64,000 bases of DNA. It comes from Shewanella sp. MBTL60-007 (lineage in GTDB: Bacteria; Pseudomonadota; Gammaproteobacteria; Enterobacterales; Shewanellaceae). Every line of letters starts with the position of its first letter. Position 1 is the stretch's first letter. The stretch is taken from the NCBI RefSeq assembly GCF_019654915.1, contig NZ_BPET01000018.1:25728-89727 (forward strand). The letters are read 5' to 3'. Position numbers and translations under genes: made by a program. A model generated the notes under the pieces. It was not told the DNA's origin. It did not search any database and was given only the letters and a program-made list of their open reading frames with translations. Positions 54,301 through 62,492 of the stretch are shown piece after piece.

Positions 54301-55107
54301 ATGAATCATGAAGAACAAAGTGAAAATTATGATTACAGTGAGTGGAAAGGTGGGGCTGCGCTGATTGCAAAGAAGTGGCAACGTGATCGCGCCGATTCAG
54401 TGCAAATTTTTAAAAGACCTTACAACTGGCATAAGCATTATCGGGGCCAGTTACTATGCGTTGATGAAGGCTTAATACAAGTTAGCACTGAAGCGGGAGT
54501 TTGGGTGTTGCCCCCTCATCGCGCAGGTTGGATACCGCCGCAAGCAATGCATCGTGTTTACTTTTGCGGAAAGGTAAAAGGTTGGTCTTTATTGTTATCT
54601 CCAGATAGGTGTCATCAATTGCCAGATAGTCCCTGTGTCATAGCAATGAATGATGTGCTTAACGTGTTGTCTGCTAGAGCGTTTGACTGGAGTAAAACTC
54701 ATGAACTAACAGCAGATAAGTCACGTATTCAAACTGTTATTATTGATGAGATCAGCAAGGCTCCTCATGAGGCACTGCATTTTCCTCAGCCTAAAGATCC
54801 GAGATTACAAAAGATAACTCATGCGATTTTGGCTGATCCCAGTAATACTAAAAAAATAGAGTATTGGGCTAGTATTGGCGCAATTTCTTCACGAACCCTA
54901 AGGCGTTTAATTCGTACTGAATTAAATATGAGTTTTCATGAATGGCGCCAGCAAATTCAACTCGTATATGCTCTAGAAATGATGGCTCGTGGCAAGCCTG
55001 TAGGAGATGTTGCATTTGCTCTTGGTTATGCTACACCAAGTAATTTTATTGCGATGTTTCGTAGAGTTTATGGAAAGTCGCCTGGACGATATTTTGCTAG
55101 TCAATAA
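54301..55107 (+). CDS. AraC-family transcriptional regulator
   Basis: 268 residues from the ATG at 54301; ATG 54283 is an alternative, but the TGGCCA half-site would then be coding. N-terminal cupin-like sensing domain (LCVDEGLIQVSTEAGVWVLPPHRAGWIPPQAMHRV), C-terminal double HTH (IGAISSRTLRRLIRTELNMSFHEWRQQIQL, then PVGDVAFALGYATPSNFIAMFRRVYGKSPGRY). Likely activates the divergent permease gene in response to a small ligand. Confidence 0.9.
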   Translation: MNHEEQSENYDYSEWKGGAALIAKKWQRDRADSVQIFKRPYNWHKHYRGQLLCVDEGLIQVSTEAGVWVLPPHRAGWIPPQAMHRVYFCGKVKGWSLLLSPDRCHQLPDSPCVIAMNDVLNVLSARAFDWSKTHELTADKSRIQTVIIDEISKAPHEALHFPQPKDPRLQKITHAILADPSNTKKIEYWASIGAISSRTLRRLIRTELNMSFHEWRQQIQLVYALEMMARGKPVGDVAFALGYATPSNFIAMFRRVYGKSPGRYFASQ

Positions 55108-55197
55108 CAAGCTTAATTTTGCGGTAGGTGTCTGTGTTAGAGTGGCATAAAGCCACTCGTTTGGTAGATGATATTAAGTTGGTGGTGACGTTGCATA

Positions 55198-56064
55198 TTA
55201 GCCGACTGCTAACTTTGCTGTGTCATACCACATATATGCTGGCATAGCTTGTTTTAGCGTCCATGTAATATTCATTGGTTGAGATCCCTCATACTTAACA
55301 AAGTCTACGGGCCCAAAATTAACAAATCCCATAGTTTTACCATATTCATCTTTAGCTCGTTCTCTAACAAATAAGATGAATGTTTTGTTGTTTTCTTGCT
55401 GGTTTATATAGCCTAAGCCTCTGCCTGAAGTTGGTTTGGCGCTGTTTTGGGTTTGCCAGTGAAACAGTGTCGGACTAATTGCGTAGTCATGGTACATGGT
55501 TGTTGCAGAAAATTGCTTTTCGCATTTATCTAAGGTAACAAACAGCAGTTCTGTATTCGCTCCTGCAATATTTAGTACACCTTCTCTACTGGATGATTTC
55601 TTGTTAAATGTACTATCGCCAAACGCCACCAATATATGTTCCTTAGGGTAACGTACATGCATCTTCAATGGTGAGTTATCCACCACAGCATTGTTAACTA
55701 AAGGCATCTTAAATTCTTGTGTCGCTAAACGTTCAATAAGCAGTGAAATAACATCACTAAGTTCGCCTTGTAGTTTGTCATGTCTAAGTGCAAGTAAACT
55801 CAGCTCAATCGTATCAAATCCGGCTTGTTTACCTGTTTTATCCCAAAAGTCATAATGGCACATGGTTGAGAACAGTAGACTGTGTTGCTCATCTTTCGGC
55901 TCAGCACTAGCTTGAATTGGCAGTGAGAAGTTGCTTTCACATAATGCTTTGATGAACCGCAAATAAGAGATGGAAGTACAACTTAATAAGCGATTATTGA
56001 TTGCACGATAATAGGCGGCATAAATGGGGGGGCCATTAGCCCCCCCCCCCATTGGCTTAAACAC
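55198..56064 (-). pseudogene. Stand-alone DUF3427 domain (remnant of a helicase gene)
   Basis: 288-codon frame. From about residue 60 it matches the DUF3427 domain normally at the C-terminus of large DEAD/DEAH-type helicases: LLFVTLDKCEKQFSATTMYHDYAISPTLFHWQTQ, GRGLGYINQ, KTFILFVRERAKDE, FVNFGPVDFV and GSQPMNITWTLKQAMP. The helicase core (PTGxGKT, DExH) is absent. The apparent GTG start lies in a poly-G/C hairpin and gives a non-native N-terminus, so this looks like the 3' end of a larger gene cut off by rearrangement. Whether it is expressed is unclear. Confidence 0.7.
56024..56053 (-). terminator. G7/C10 homopolymer hairpin
   Basis: G7 at 56027-56033 faces C10 at 56041-56050, giving a stem of up to ten base pairs with flanking AAT/ATT. 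It lies 17 bases past the second micro-ORF on the minus strand, where it could terminate their mRNA, but is inside the annotated DUF3427 frame. Homopolymers this long are prone to slippage and to assembly error. Confidence 0.5.
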
Positions 56065-56069
56065 TAGAT

Positions 56070-56162
56070 TTAACTATCGTTCTCAACTGCCCATTTGTAG
56101 CCAGCAATAACACCAAGCAGAAACAGCTCCGCTATTGGCTTTTGCATCACAAAATTAAACAT
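56070..56162 (-). CDS. Small membrane-like protein B (30 aa)
   Basis: MFNFVMQKPIAELFLLGVIAGYKWAVENDS in outline: one hydrophobic helix followed by a polar tail. AAGGAG lies eight bases before the ATG, inside the end of the upstream micro-ORF, which it overlaps by 8 bases. Family unknown. The strong ribosome binding site and coupled arrangement support translation. Confidence 0.6.
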   Translation of the reverse strand: MFNFVMQKPIAELFLLGVIAGYKWAVENDS

Positions 56163-56232
56163 AGTAAGACTCCTTCAAAGCTCGGTAGATACCTACGCCA
56201 ACTGCAAAGCCTGCAATAAACGCTATCGGCAT
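56155..56232 (-). CDS. Small membrane-like protein A (25 aa)
   Basis: 25 residues (MPIAFIAGFAVGVGIYRALK...), a single glycine/alanine-rich hydrophobic helix with a short basic tail. The Shine-Dalgarno AAGGAGG lies four bases before the ATG. First gene of a two-gene mini-operon. Family unknown; small helices of this kind include type I toxins and regulatory small proteins, but nothing here proves either. Confidence 0.6.
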   Translation of the reverse strand: MPIAFIAGFAVGVGIYRALKESYYV

Positions 56233-56760
56233 AAAGCCTCCTTAATGAATCAGTAGAAAGTAAATAGCATCTGGTGTCCTTTAGTCCACCAGCTGCTTTA
56301 CTGTGCCGTTATTGGTTACAGCATAAGGATGATATATAGGTGAAAAATGTTCGAAGTAAGAGGCTATATGCACACGTATTGGCGATTCTGTTTTTAGAGT
56401 GATTTATAATTGCCAAGCTTAATGATGAGCGCTGCATGTTGAACCAATCAATTAATGCGGCGATTTGAAATTACTTTAGGTATTAAAAAAGCTGATACTT
56501 TTCGATTATTATGATTTAAAACAAAGATATAGGTGGTTTTTTACCGTACGTTAATGATGTGCGGGTATGATGAAACAATCTAGAGAGCAGTTGTAAAGAA
56601 CAGGTGATAATCATTTTTATCAACAAGTTAAGCTCGTCATCGCAAACTCGGATATTATTTCTTTTGTCTTAAACAGATTGGTGCAGTTGTGAACAAAACG
56701 CAGTTTTTCGTATAAGCTGCTAGCTTCACAGTATTTGGATAGTAATTTTTAGGTTTAGGG
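56233..56760. other. 528-base AT-rich gap at the entry of the accessory island
   Basis: Lies between the divergent micro-ORF pair and the CARF/sigma-54 regulator gene and must hold both promoters. TTGTGAACAAAACG and CTATATAGG-like AT-rich patches occur but no clear promoter pair or palindrome was found. No coding frame with a ribosome binding site was found. Confidence 0.5.
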
Positions 56761-58236
56761 ATGAATAAACAAAGATTATTGGTCAGTTGGGTTGGTGGAA
56801 AGGACCTAAGCATGTCTGAAGGCCAGATGACTGGTCCTATCTGGGCGCTGGTTAAAGCTCATAAATTTGATGTGATTGAACTAATCTATAACTACAGCGA
56901 AGATGAAGTAAAGCCGTATGTATCACTCCTGTCAGAACGGATAAAATGTAAGGTTAATGCCCGTAAAGCCAATCTTTCATCCCCAGTCGATTACGAAGAA
57001 ATTTACCTTGCTGCTGAGCGGTTATTGAAAGAGGTTGTAAAGCCAGATTCAGATTTAAGTATTTTGTTAAGCCCTGGCACCCCTGCTATGCAAGCCATTT
57101 GGGTCTTGCTTGGTAAAACGCGTTTCCCTTGTATTTTTTATCAAGCCTCAAAAGAGCAGGGAATTGAAGCCGTTAAGATCCCTTTTACGCTATCTGCAGA
57201 ATATGTCCCTGCAGTGACTCAACTCAATCAGTCCGAACTAAGTAAACTCGCCCAACTAGAAGCTCCCTTAGATTCAGCTTTCGATGACATCATCACCATT
57301 GGGGCAGATATTCAAACACTCAAGCAGCAAGCACAAATTTTGGCACAACAAGAAGTGCCAGTGCTGATTTGTGGCGAGAGCGGCACAGGTAAAGAGATGT
57401 TTGCTAGAGCAATACACAATGCCAGTGCTCGAAAAGACAAGCCATTTGTTGCAGTAAACTGTGGTGCTTTTCCCTCTGAACTTATCGACTCAATATTATT
57501 TGGTCATAAACGTGGGGCATTTACTGGTGCTGTAACCGACAAAGCTGGTGTATTTGAACAAGCCCATAACGGAACTTTGTTTTTGGATGAGTTTGGAGAG
57601 CTGGAACCTGCAGTACAGGTAAGGTTGCTCAGAGTGCTACAGGATGGAAAATATACCCGCCTAGGAGATTCTGATGAGAAAAGTAGCAACTTCCGGTTAA
57701 TTACTGCAACCAATAAAAATTTGATTCATGAAGTTGCCCAAGGTCGTTTTCGTGAAGACTTGTTTTATCGCGTTGCAATAGGTGTATTGCAATTACCCCC
57801 ATTAAGAGCTCGACAAGGTGACTTAGATTTTTTGGTCGACTCACTACTACAGACCTTGGCTAAAGAGCATCCGGTACTGCAAGGTAAAAATATTTCCTAT
57901 CTTGCAAAAAAAGTTATTAAAGAACACAAATGGCCAGGCAATATTCGGGAATTGAAGGCGACGTTACTACGAGCTGCATTATGGTCCGGTTCGGATTGTA
58001 TTGATGAAGCTGAAATGCAAAAAGCCTTGTTTACCATGGAAGATAAGCAAGATTCATTATTAGACAGAGAGATAGATCAAGGTTTTGATATAAATGATAT
58101 TTTAGCTGAGGTTGAGCGCAGATACATTATCAAAGGGCTCGAACAAGCTGATGGAAACAAAAGTAAAGTCGCAAAATTGCTTGGTTACAATAATCACCAA
58201 ACGTTAAGTAATCGACTTAAAACACTAGGGATATAA
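56761..58236 (+). CDS. CARF-like sensor / sigma-54 activator (RtcR-type)
   Basis: 491 residues. Residues 1-150: Rossmann-like sensory domain with LLSPGTPAMQAIWVLLG (101-117), which corresponds to the nucleotide-contacting loop of CARF/RtcR N-termini. Residues about 178-405: sigma-54 AAA+ domain with Walker A GESGTGKE (205-212), the sigma-54-contacting GAFTGA loop (252-257) and Walker B TLFLDEFGE (272-280). C-terminal Fis-type HTH (EQADGNKSKVAKLLGYNNHQTLSNRLKTLGI region). The unlinked RtcR domain senses RNA-end or cyclic-nucleotide signals, so a nucleotide ligand is likely. It sits 90 bases before the RavA-like gene, with a sigma-54 promoter between. Confidence 0.88.
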   Translation: MNKQRLLVSWVGGKDLSMSEGQMTGPIWALVKAHKFDVIELIYNYSEDEVKPYVSLLSERIKCKVNARKANLSSPVDYEEIYLAAERLLKEVVKPDSDLSILLSPGTPAMQAIWVLLGKTRFPCIFYQASKEQGIEAVKIPFTLSAEYVPAVTQLNQSELSKLAQLEAPLDSAFDDIITIGADIQTLKQQAQILAQQEVPVLICGESGTGKEMFARAIHNASARKDKPFVAVNCGAFPSELIDSILFGHKRGAFTGAVTDKAGVFEQAHNGTLFLDEFGELEPAVQVRLLRVLQDGKYTRLGDSDEKSSNFRLITATNKNLIHEVAQGRFREDLFYRVAIGVLQLPPLRARQGDLDFLVDSLLQTLAKEHPVLQGKNISYLAKKVIKEHKWPGNIRELKATLLRAALWSGSDCIDEAEMQKALFTMEDKQDSLLDREIDQGFDINDILAEVERRYIIKGLEQADGNKSKVAKLLGYNNHQTLSNRLKTLGI

Positions 58237-58252
58237 ACAGTGCGCTATACAT

Positions 58253-58268
58253 TGGCATGAATCTAGCT
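58253..58268 (+). promoter_or_regulatory. Sigma-54 promoter of the RavA-ViaA-HEPN operon
   Basis: TGGCATGAATCTAGCT: GG at 58254-58255 and GC at 58266-58267 have the exact -24/-12 spacing of sigma-54 promoters (TGGCAY-N5-TTGCW), with one mismatch in the -12 element. Transcription would start near 58279, about 48 bases before the RavA-like gene. It stands right behind the gene of a sigma-54 activator. Confidence 0.78.
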
Positions 58269-58326
58269 ATCACTGGTTCATTCCGGAAGTTGTATCGGAC
58301 AGTCACTTAAAATAAGGATGTAAACT

Positions 58327-59862
58327 TTGAAAAACCTAACACCAATTAGTCAGCGTTCTCGCAAAGAAAAAATAACTTATTTAATTAATGAAATGAGCAA
58401 TGGGCTGCTTGAACGTAATGAGCAAGTAAAGCTAATGCTATTAGCCGCGTTAGCCGGTGAACATGTTTTGTTAATTGGTCCACCAGGTACTGCAAAAAGT
58501 GAACTGGCTAAGCGTTTGAAAAGTGCCTTCGTAGAAGCGAGTTATTTTGAGCGATTATTGACAAGGTTTTCTGTTCCAGAAGAGTTGTTTGGGCCTTTAT
58601 CAATCAAAGCCCTTGAAGAAGACCAGTATAAACGCTTAACCAGTGGTTATTTACCTGATGCATCAGTTGCTTTTATTGATGAAATATTTAAAGCCAACAG
58701 CGCCATTTTGAATAGCCTACTGACGTTATTGCACGAGCGTGAGTTTGATAATGGTAATCGTAGATACAAGGTTCCGCTTATTTCAGTCGTGGCGGCGAGT
58801 AACGAACTGCCCGAAGGGGAAGAACTTTCCGCACTCTATGACAGATTTATGCTGCGAAGTTTTGTTGCACCAGTATCAAAAGAGAGTTTTCAAAAATTGT
58901 TGATGTTGTCGGGTTCAACTTGTGATCCAGAGTTGGAGATTCGCCTTAAATTAGAAGATTTAACTGAAGTTCAGGAGTTGTCTGAAAAGGTGCACATTAA
59001 TCCTTCAGTTATTGAGCTCTGTATGGCCTTTAGAGAGCATTTACAGCGAGAGGATATCTATGTTTCAGACCGTCGCTGGCTAAAAACCATTAAGCTAATG
59101 AGAGTGTCTGCGTTAACAGCTGGAATGACAGAGGTCAGTAATTATGATGCATGGATTTTGCCTCATTGCCTTTGGAATAAACCAGAAGAACTACAAGGTC
59201 TAAAAGAAGTTTTTGAGCAAGCTGTTGCTATCAATGGAGAGTACTCAAGTGATCGCTTAGCTAGTTTGATCTCAATATGGGATAACAGACTGAAGGCTGA
59301 TAAATCGCAACAAAGACAAAAGATTGATGCCAAAGGTCGGCCTTTATTTATAAATGATGAAGGAAATGAAACGACTAAATCTTCAGATGAAGCACAAAAG
59401 ACTAATAAACACGGGGAATTACTTTATTGGGATGAAGGTGAAAAAGAGGAAACTACTCAAACATTTCAACGATACTATAGCAATAGGGATAATGACCCTA
59501 TTATGGTTGAAAAGCACAACAAGGCTGTAATGGAACCAGTTCCATACTCTGAATTTCATATTCAAGGTCAATTGCAGGAAGTCGGCAATTTGAAAGATAC
59601 TGCTCAATCACACATTGAGGCATTAAACGAACAATTAGAGTCCGCTACATCAATATTTAATAATCACATTTGGTTAGATAAATCATTACTTCCTCAGGTC
59701 ACAGCCAGTCTTGAAAGTGCACTTGAACATACTCAAAATCAGCTGTCTAAGATTATCAAGCTAGAAGCTGGTTTTACTGCGTTGCCGAGAGAAGATGAGT
59801 CTATATATATCGATTCAGATGTAGCTGAAGATACTACTTTAGAAGGTGAATTCTGTGAGTGA
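58327..59862 (+). CDS. RavA-like MoxR AAA+ ATPase
   Basis: 511 residues, TTG start with AAGGA eight bases upstream. N-terminal AAA+ domain close to RavA: Walker A GPPGTAKS (51-58), FSVPEELFGPLSIKAL (81-96), Walker B VAFIDEI (114-120), sensor 1 AASNELPEGEE and the arginine finger in ALYDRFMLR. A long charged, low-complexity stretch (about 320-400) replaces the usual LARA-type region, followed by a coiled-coil-like C-terminus. MoxR ATPases act with a vWA partner as chaperones; here the partner overlaps the end of this gene. Confidence 0.9.
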   Translation: MKNLTPISQRSRKEKITYLINEMSNGLLERNEQVKLMLLAALAGEHVLLIGPPGTAKSELAKRLKSAFVEASYFERLLTRFSVPEELFGPLSIKALEEDQYKRLTSGYLPDASVAFIDEIFKANSAILNSLLTLLHEREFDNGNRRYKVPLISVVAASNELPEGEELSALYDRFMLRSFVAPVSKESFQKLLMLSGSTCDPELEIRLKLEDLTEVQELSEKVHINPSVIELCMAFREHLQREDIYVSDRRWLKTIKLMRVSALTAGMTEVSNYDAWILPHCLWNKPEELQGLKEVFEQAVAINGEYSSDRLASLISIWDNRLKADKSQQRQKIDAKGRPLFINDEGNETTKSSDEAQKTNKHGELLYWDEGEKEETTQTFQRYYSNRDNDPIMVEKHNKAVMEPVPYSEFHIQGQLQEVGNLKDTAQSHIEALNEQLESATSIFNNHIWLDKSLLPQVTASLESALEHTQNQLSKIIKLEAGFTALPREDESIYIDSDVAEDTTLEGEFCE

Positions 59863-61441
59863 GCCTAAACCAACAAGGACGAAACATAAAGTCGGCTTGT
59901 TGGCGCAGTTTGACCAGCAGTTTGCTGCCATTGATTTATTGCCGAAGGAGCTTGTTCCTGCAGTAGTTACTTTGCCTGGCGGTGACTTAACGACTCGTTG
60001 TCAGTCTATTGCGTTGCTCCGTACGCAGCTGTTGGCCGCTGAAGAGTTGACGCTTCCATGTCCGTGGCTACCAGAGGTTATCCAGCAAGAAATCGCGACA
60101 TCAATCAAGATATCTGGTGTGGCGCGCTATTGTAAATATAATCCAGAGGTAACCGATGCTTTGCTTAGCGACCTATTAGTTAAGCTAGAGGGCTTACAGC
60201 TACAGACATCAACATTATCACGACAGTTGGCGATTATTGCAGAAAAGGAAGCACTGGAGCAACTACGACTAGCATTGGAAGAAATTCAACAGCAACGTGG
60301 TTCTTCAAAAAAACAAAAGCATTTAGCACTTAATGATGCTCTACGTTTAGATATTAAAATACAAGCTGAGCTCAATGCTTGGATTCAGTCAGTAAACAGT
60401 GCTGGTGGACAATTATTTAAGCTTCCTGATATCTGGTCTAAAAGGTTAGAAATATGGCAAGAACTTGAAGAGGTTTTTACAGATTTAGGCTTGGTGACCG
60501 GTCTTGGTTGGGATCTCTCTCAAGGGTTATTTCAAAGCCACGGTTGGATGAATTTAGTTAGGTTACAAAAGATAGTTAAGCAAATACCTCAGCTGCGAGA
60601 AGTCATTGAAACCTTAGGTAAAATGAAAGATACCGAAGGGGAGCCAGTTATTGAAGAAATTATTTCACGTATGAGCGTGACCTTTAAACATCAGGTTGAA
60701 ATAACCACCCCCTTAGTGCCAATGGAAACCAAAGGTATTACTCGTTCAGACTCTATTAGTCGCATGTTGCCACAAGAGGCCGCTTTTTTTGGCCATCCAG
60801 TACTGAAAAAGTTGTGGCATGCTCGTAGGGCTGAGCATGCTTTGCTGAGTTATGCCGTTGAAGGTACAGAGCTAATAACTGAAGTTACTGAACAAGAGCA
60901 AGACTACAAAGAAAACAAAGCGGGTAACAAGGTAAATCGAAACCGTGGCCCTATGATAGTCTGCTTGGATACATCTGGTTCCATGCAAGGCACACCAGAG
61001 AATGTTGCTAAGGCACTTGTGTTGCAGTGCATCAGTGTTGCAAAAAAAGAAAAACGAGCATGCTTTGTTTATTTGTTTGGCAGCAAAAACGAGGTCAAAG
61101 AAATGGAGCTCACACCGGATAAAGCTGGACTGGAACAAATGATTCTCTTTTTGTCTATGTCATTCGGAGGCGGCACTGACGTTGAAGGTCCACTCAATAT
61201 GGCGTTAGAAAGAAGTGATGAGAAGCAATGGCAGCAGGCTGATATTCTTTTGGTTAGCGATGGCGAGTTTTCTGTGTCATCAGGCTTATCTAGAAAAATT
61301 AGTAACCGTAAAGAGCAACGCGGGATGAGCGTTCATGGGGTTGTCATTGGAGGGCGTTTGTCTCCTATGGATAAAATCTGTGAGCCTTTGCATCAGTTTT
61401 CAAGCTGGTTAGATCTTCAAAATAATAAATATCAAATATAA
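59855..61441 (+). CDS. ViaA-like vWA protein
   Basis: 528 residues from GTG 59855, eight bases inside the RavA-like gene; GTG 59846 is also possible. Residues 1-350 are helical. The C-terminal von Willebrand A domain has an intact MIDAS: DTSGS (about 372-376), GGGTD, and LLVSDGEF. FLSMSFGGGTDVEGPL is characteristic of ViaA/CoxE-type proteins. It should bind the RavA-like ATPase and direct it to a target. 10 bases before the HEPN gene. Confidence 0.88.
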   Translation: MSEPKPTRTKHKVGLLAQFDQQFAAIDLLPKELVPAVVTLPGGDLTTRCQSIALLRTQLLAAEELTLPCPWLPEVIQQEIATSIKISGVARYCKYNPEVTDALLSDLLVKLEGLQLQTSTLSRQLAIIAEKEALEQLRLALEEIQQQRGSSKKQKHLALNDALRLDIKIQAELNAWIQSVNSAGGQLFKLPDIWSKRLEIWQELEEVFTDLGLVTGLGWDLSQGLFQSHGWMNLVRLQKIVKQIPQLREVIETLGKMKDTEGEPVIEEIISRMSVTFKHQVEITTPLVPMETKGITRSDSISRMLPQEAAFFGHPVLKKLWHARRAEHALLSYAVEGTELITEVTEQEQDYKENKAGNKVNRNRGPMIVCLDTSGSMQGTPENVAKALVLQCISVAKKEKRACFVYLFGSKNEVKEMELTPDKAGLEQMILFLSMSFGGGTDVEGPLNMALERSDEKQWQQADILLVSDGEFSVSSGLSRKISNRKEQRGMSVHGVVIGGRLSPMDKICEPLHQFSSWLDLQNNKYQI

Positions 61442-61451
61442 GGGAATACTT

Positions 61452-61985
61452 GTGTCGAAGGCGAAAGATAATTTTGAAAATGCGATTCAAGATGCAGAAC
61501 GAATTTTGCAGGCTTATGATCAACTTAATAACGTCGAAGAAAGAGCAAGAGAGCCTGAAGAGCTTAAACGAGCTGCATTAATTATGACGTTAACTGCCTG
61601 GGAAACCTATGTAGAAGATGTCATTCAGGAAAGGTTGACTACTGATTTACGGACGCTTGAGGGGTCAAAAGTAGCAAATTTCATAACATCTACTTTGGAG
61701 CGAGAACTGAGGTACTTTCATACACCCAATGCTAAAAATACTAAAGGGATGTTTGAGCGTTTTCTACACCAGGATGTTACAGAAAAATGGACCTGGATTG
61801 ATGGTGATGCTGACCAAGCCAGATCTAAATTGAACCAGTGGATTAAGAAAAGAGGCGAAGCAGTACATCGCTCTGTCAATGATACGCAAGCCAGTCATCT
61901 AGTCAGTCGTCCCGATATGAAGAAGTGCCTCACATTTTTTAAAAAATTAGTTGAAACAACAGACCTTGCAATAGACCAATCGTAG
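61452..61985 (+). CDS. HEPN-domain protein (MAE_28990/MAE_18760-like), putative RNase
   Basis: 177 residues, GTG start with AAGGGA six bases upstream. All-helical. ALIMTLTAWETYVEDVIQERL (41-61) is the typical first conserved helix of MAE_28990-type HEPN proteins, and IKKRGEAVHRSVND holds the R-x4-H catalytic motif (Arg134, His139). HEPN proteins with this motif are RNA-cleaving effectors in toxin-antitoxin, abortive-infection and CRISPR-linked systems. Located 10 bases after the vWA gene, so probably in the same sigma-54 operon. No separate antitoxin is seen. Confidence 0.8.
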   Translation: MSKAKDNFENAIQDAERILQAYDQLNNVEERAREPEELKRAALIMTLTAWETYVEDVIQERLTTDLRTLEGSKVANFITSTLERELRYFHTPNAKNTKGMFERFLHQDVTEKWTWIDGDADQARSKLNQWIKKRGEAVHRSVNDTQASHLVSRPDMKKCLTFFKKLVETTDLAIDQS

Positions 61986-62150
61986 CTAGGATGAGTTATG
62001 TTACTGAATCAGGGCTAAGTGACTTGTGATACTGGATTCTGAAAGAGTTGAAGAAAGGGCTTATTAAATCTGTTACTCAATGAGTTAACTAAGTTACCAG
62101 ATTACAATTGGGTCCTTGCAGGCGTACAAGGATGTGGGAGGAACGTATTT

Positions 62151-62492
62151 ATGGTTTACGAAGAAAATATTATAAAAATAGCATTATACGTCGCCTGTAA
62201 TGACGGCGTTTTATCGGAGGAAGAAGAGGAGCAACTTGTTAAGTCATCTCTAAAAAACTTCCCAAGTGTTGAGCAGAAGAAAATTGATTTTTGGATAGAA
62301 GAGTTTTTTGAAGAGGATCTTCTGCTTGAAAATTACTGCGATAAAATCTCTGGTTTAGAGGACCGGTTACTAGCGTTGAAGATTGCGACTGAAACTGCAT
62401 CGGCTGACGGCTTAGATCTTAAGGAAAATTTGGCGCTTTCTAGGGTCATTAATTACTGGGGTATTCCTTGGGAGGAAATTACGAGTGCCTGA
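62151..62492 (+). CDS. TerB-like helical protein
   Basis: 113 residues, with GGAGGAA nine bases before the ATG. Two copies of the TerB acidic-turn signature: ALYVACNDGVLSEEEEEQL and ATETASADGLDLKENLAL. TerB domains bind metal and the membrane and appear in tellurite-resistance and bacterial conflict gene clusters. Overlaps the GHKL ATPase gene by 8 bases and follows the HEPN gene by 165 bases, so probably starts a new transcription unit. Confidence 0.8.
   Translation: MVYEENIIKIALYVACNDGVLSEEEEEQLVKSSLKNFPSVEQKKIDFWIEEFFEEDLLLENYCDKISGLEDRLLALKIATETASADGLDLKENLALSRVINYWGIPWEEITSA

Noticed and set aside
58327..61441. Plain housekeeping ravA-viaA operon
   Set aside because: The dedicated sigma-54/CARF regulator, HEPN gene and accessory setting do not fit the usual ravA-viaA locus.
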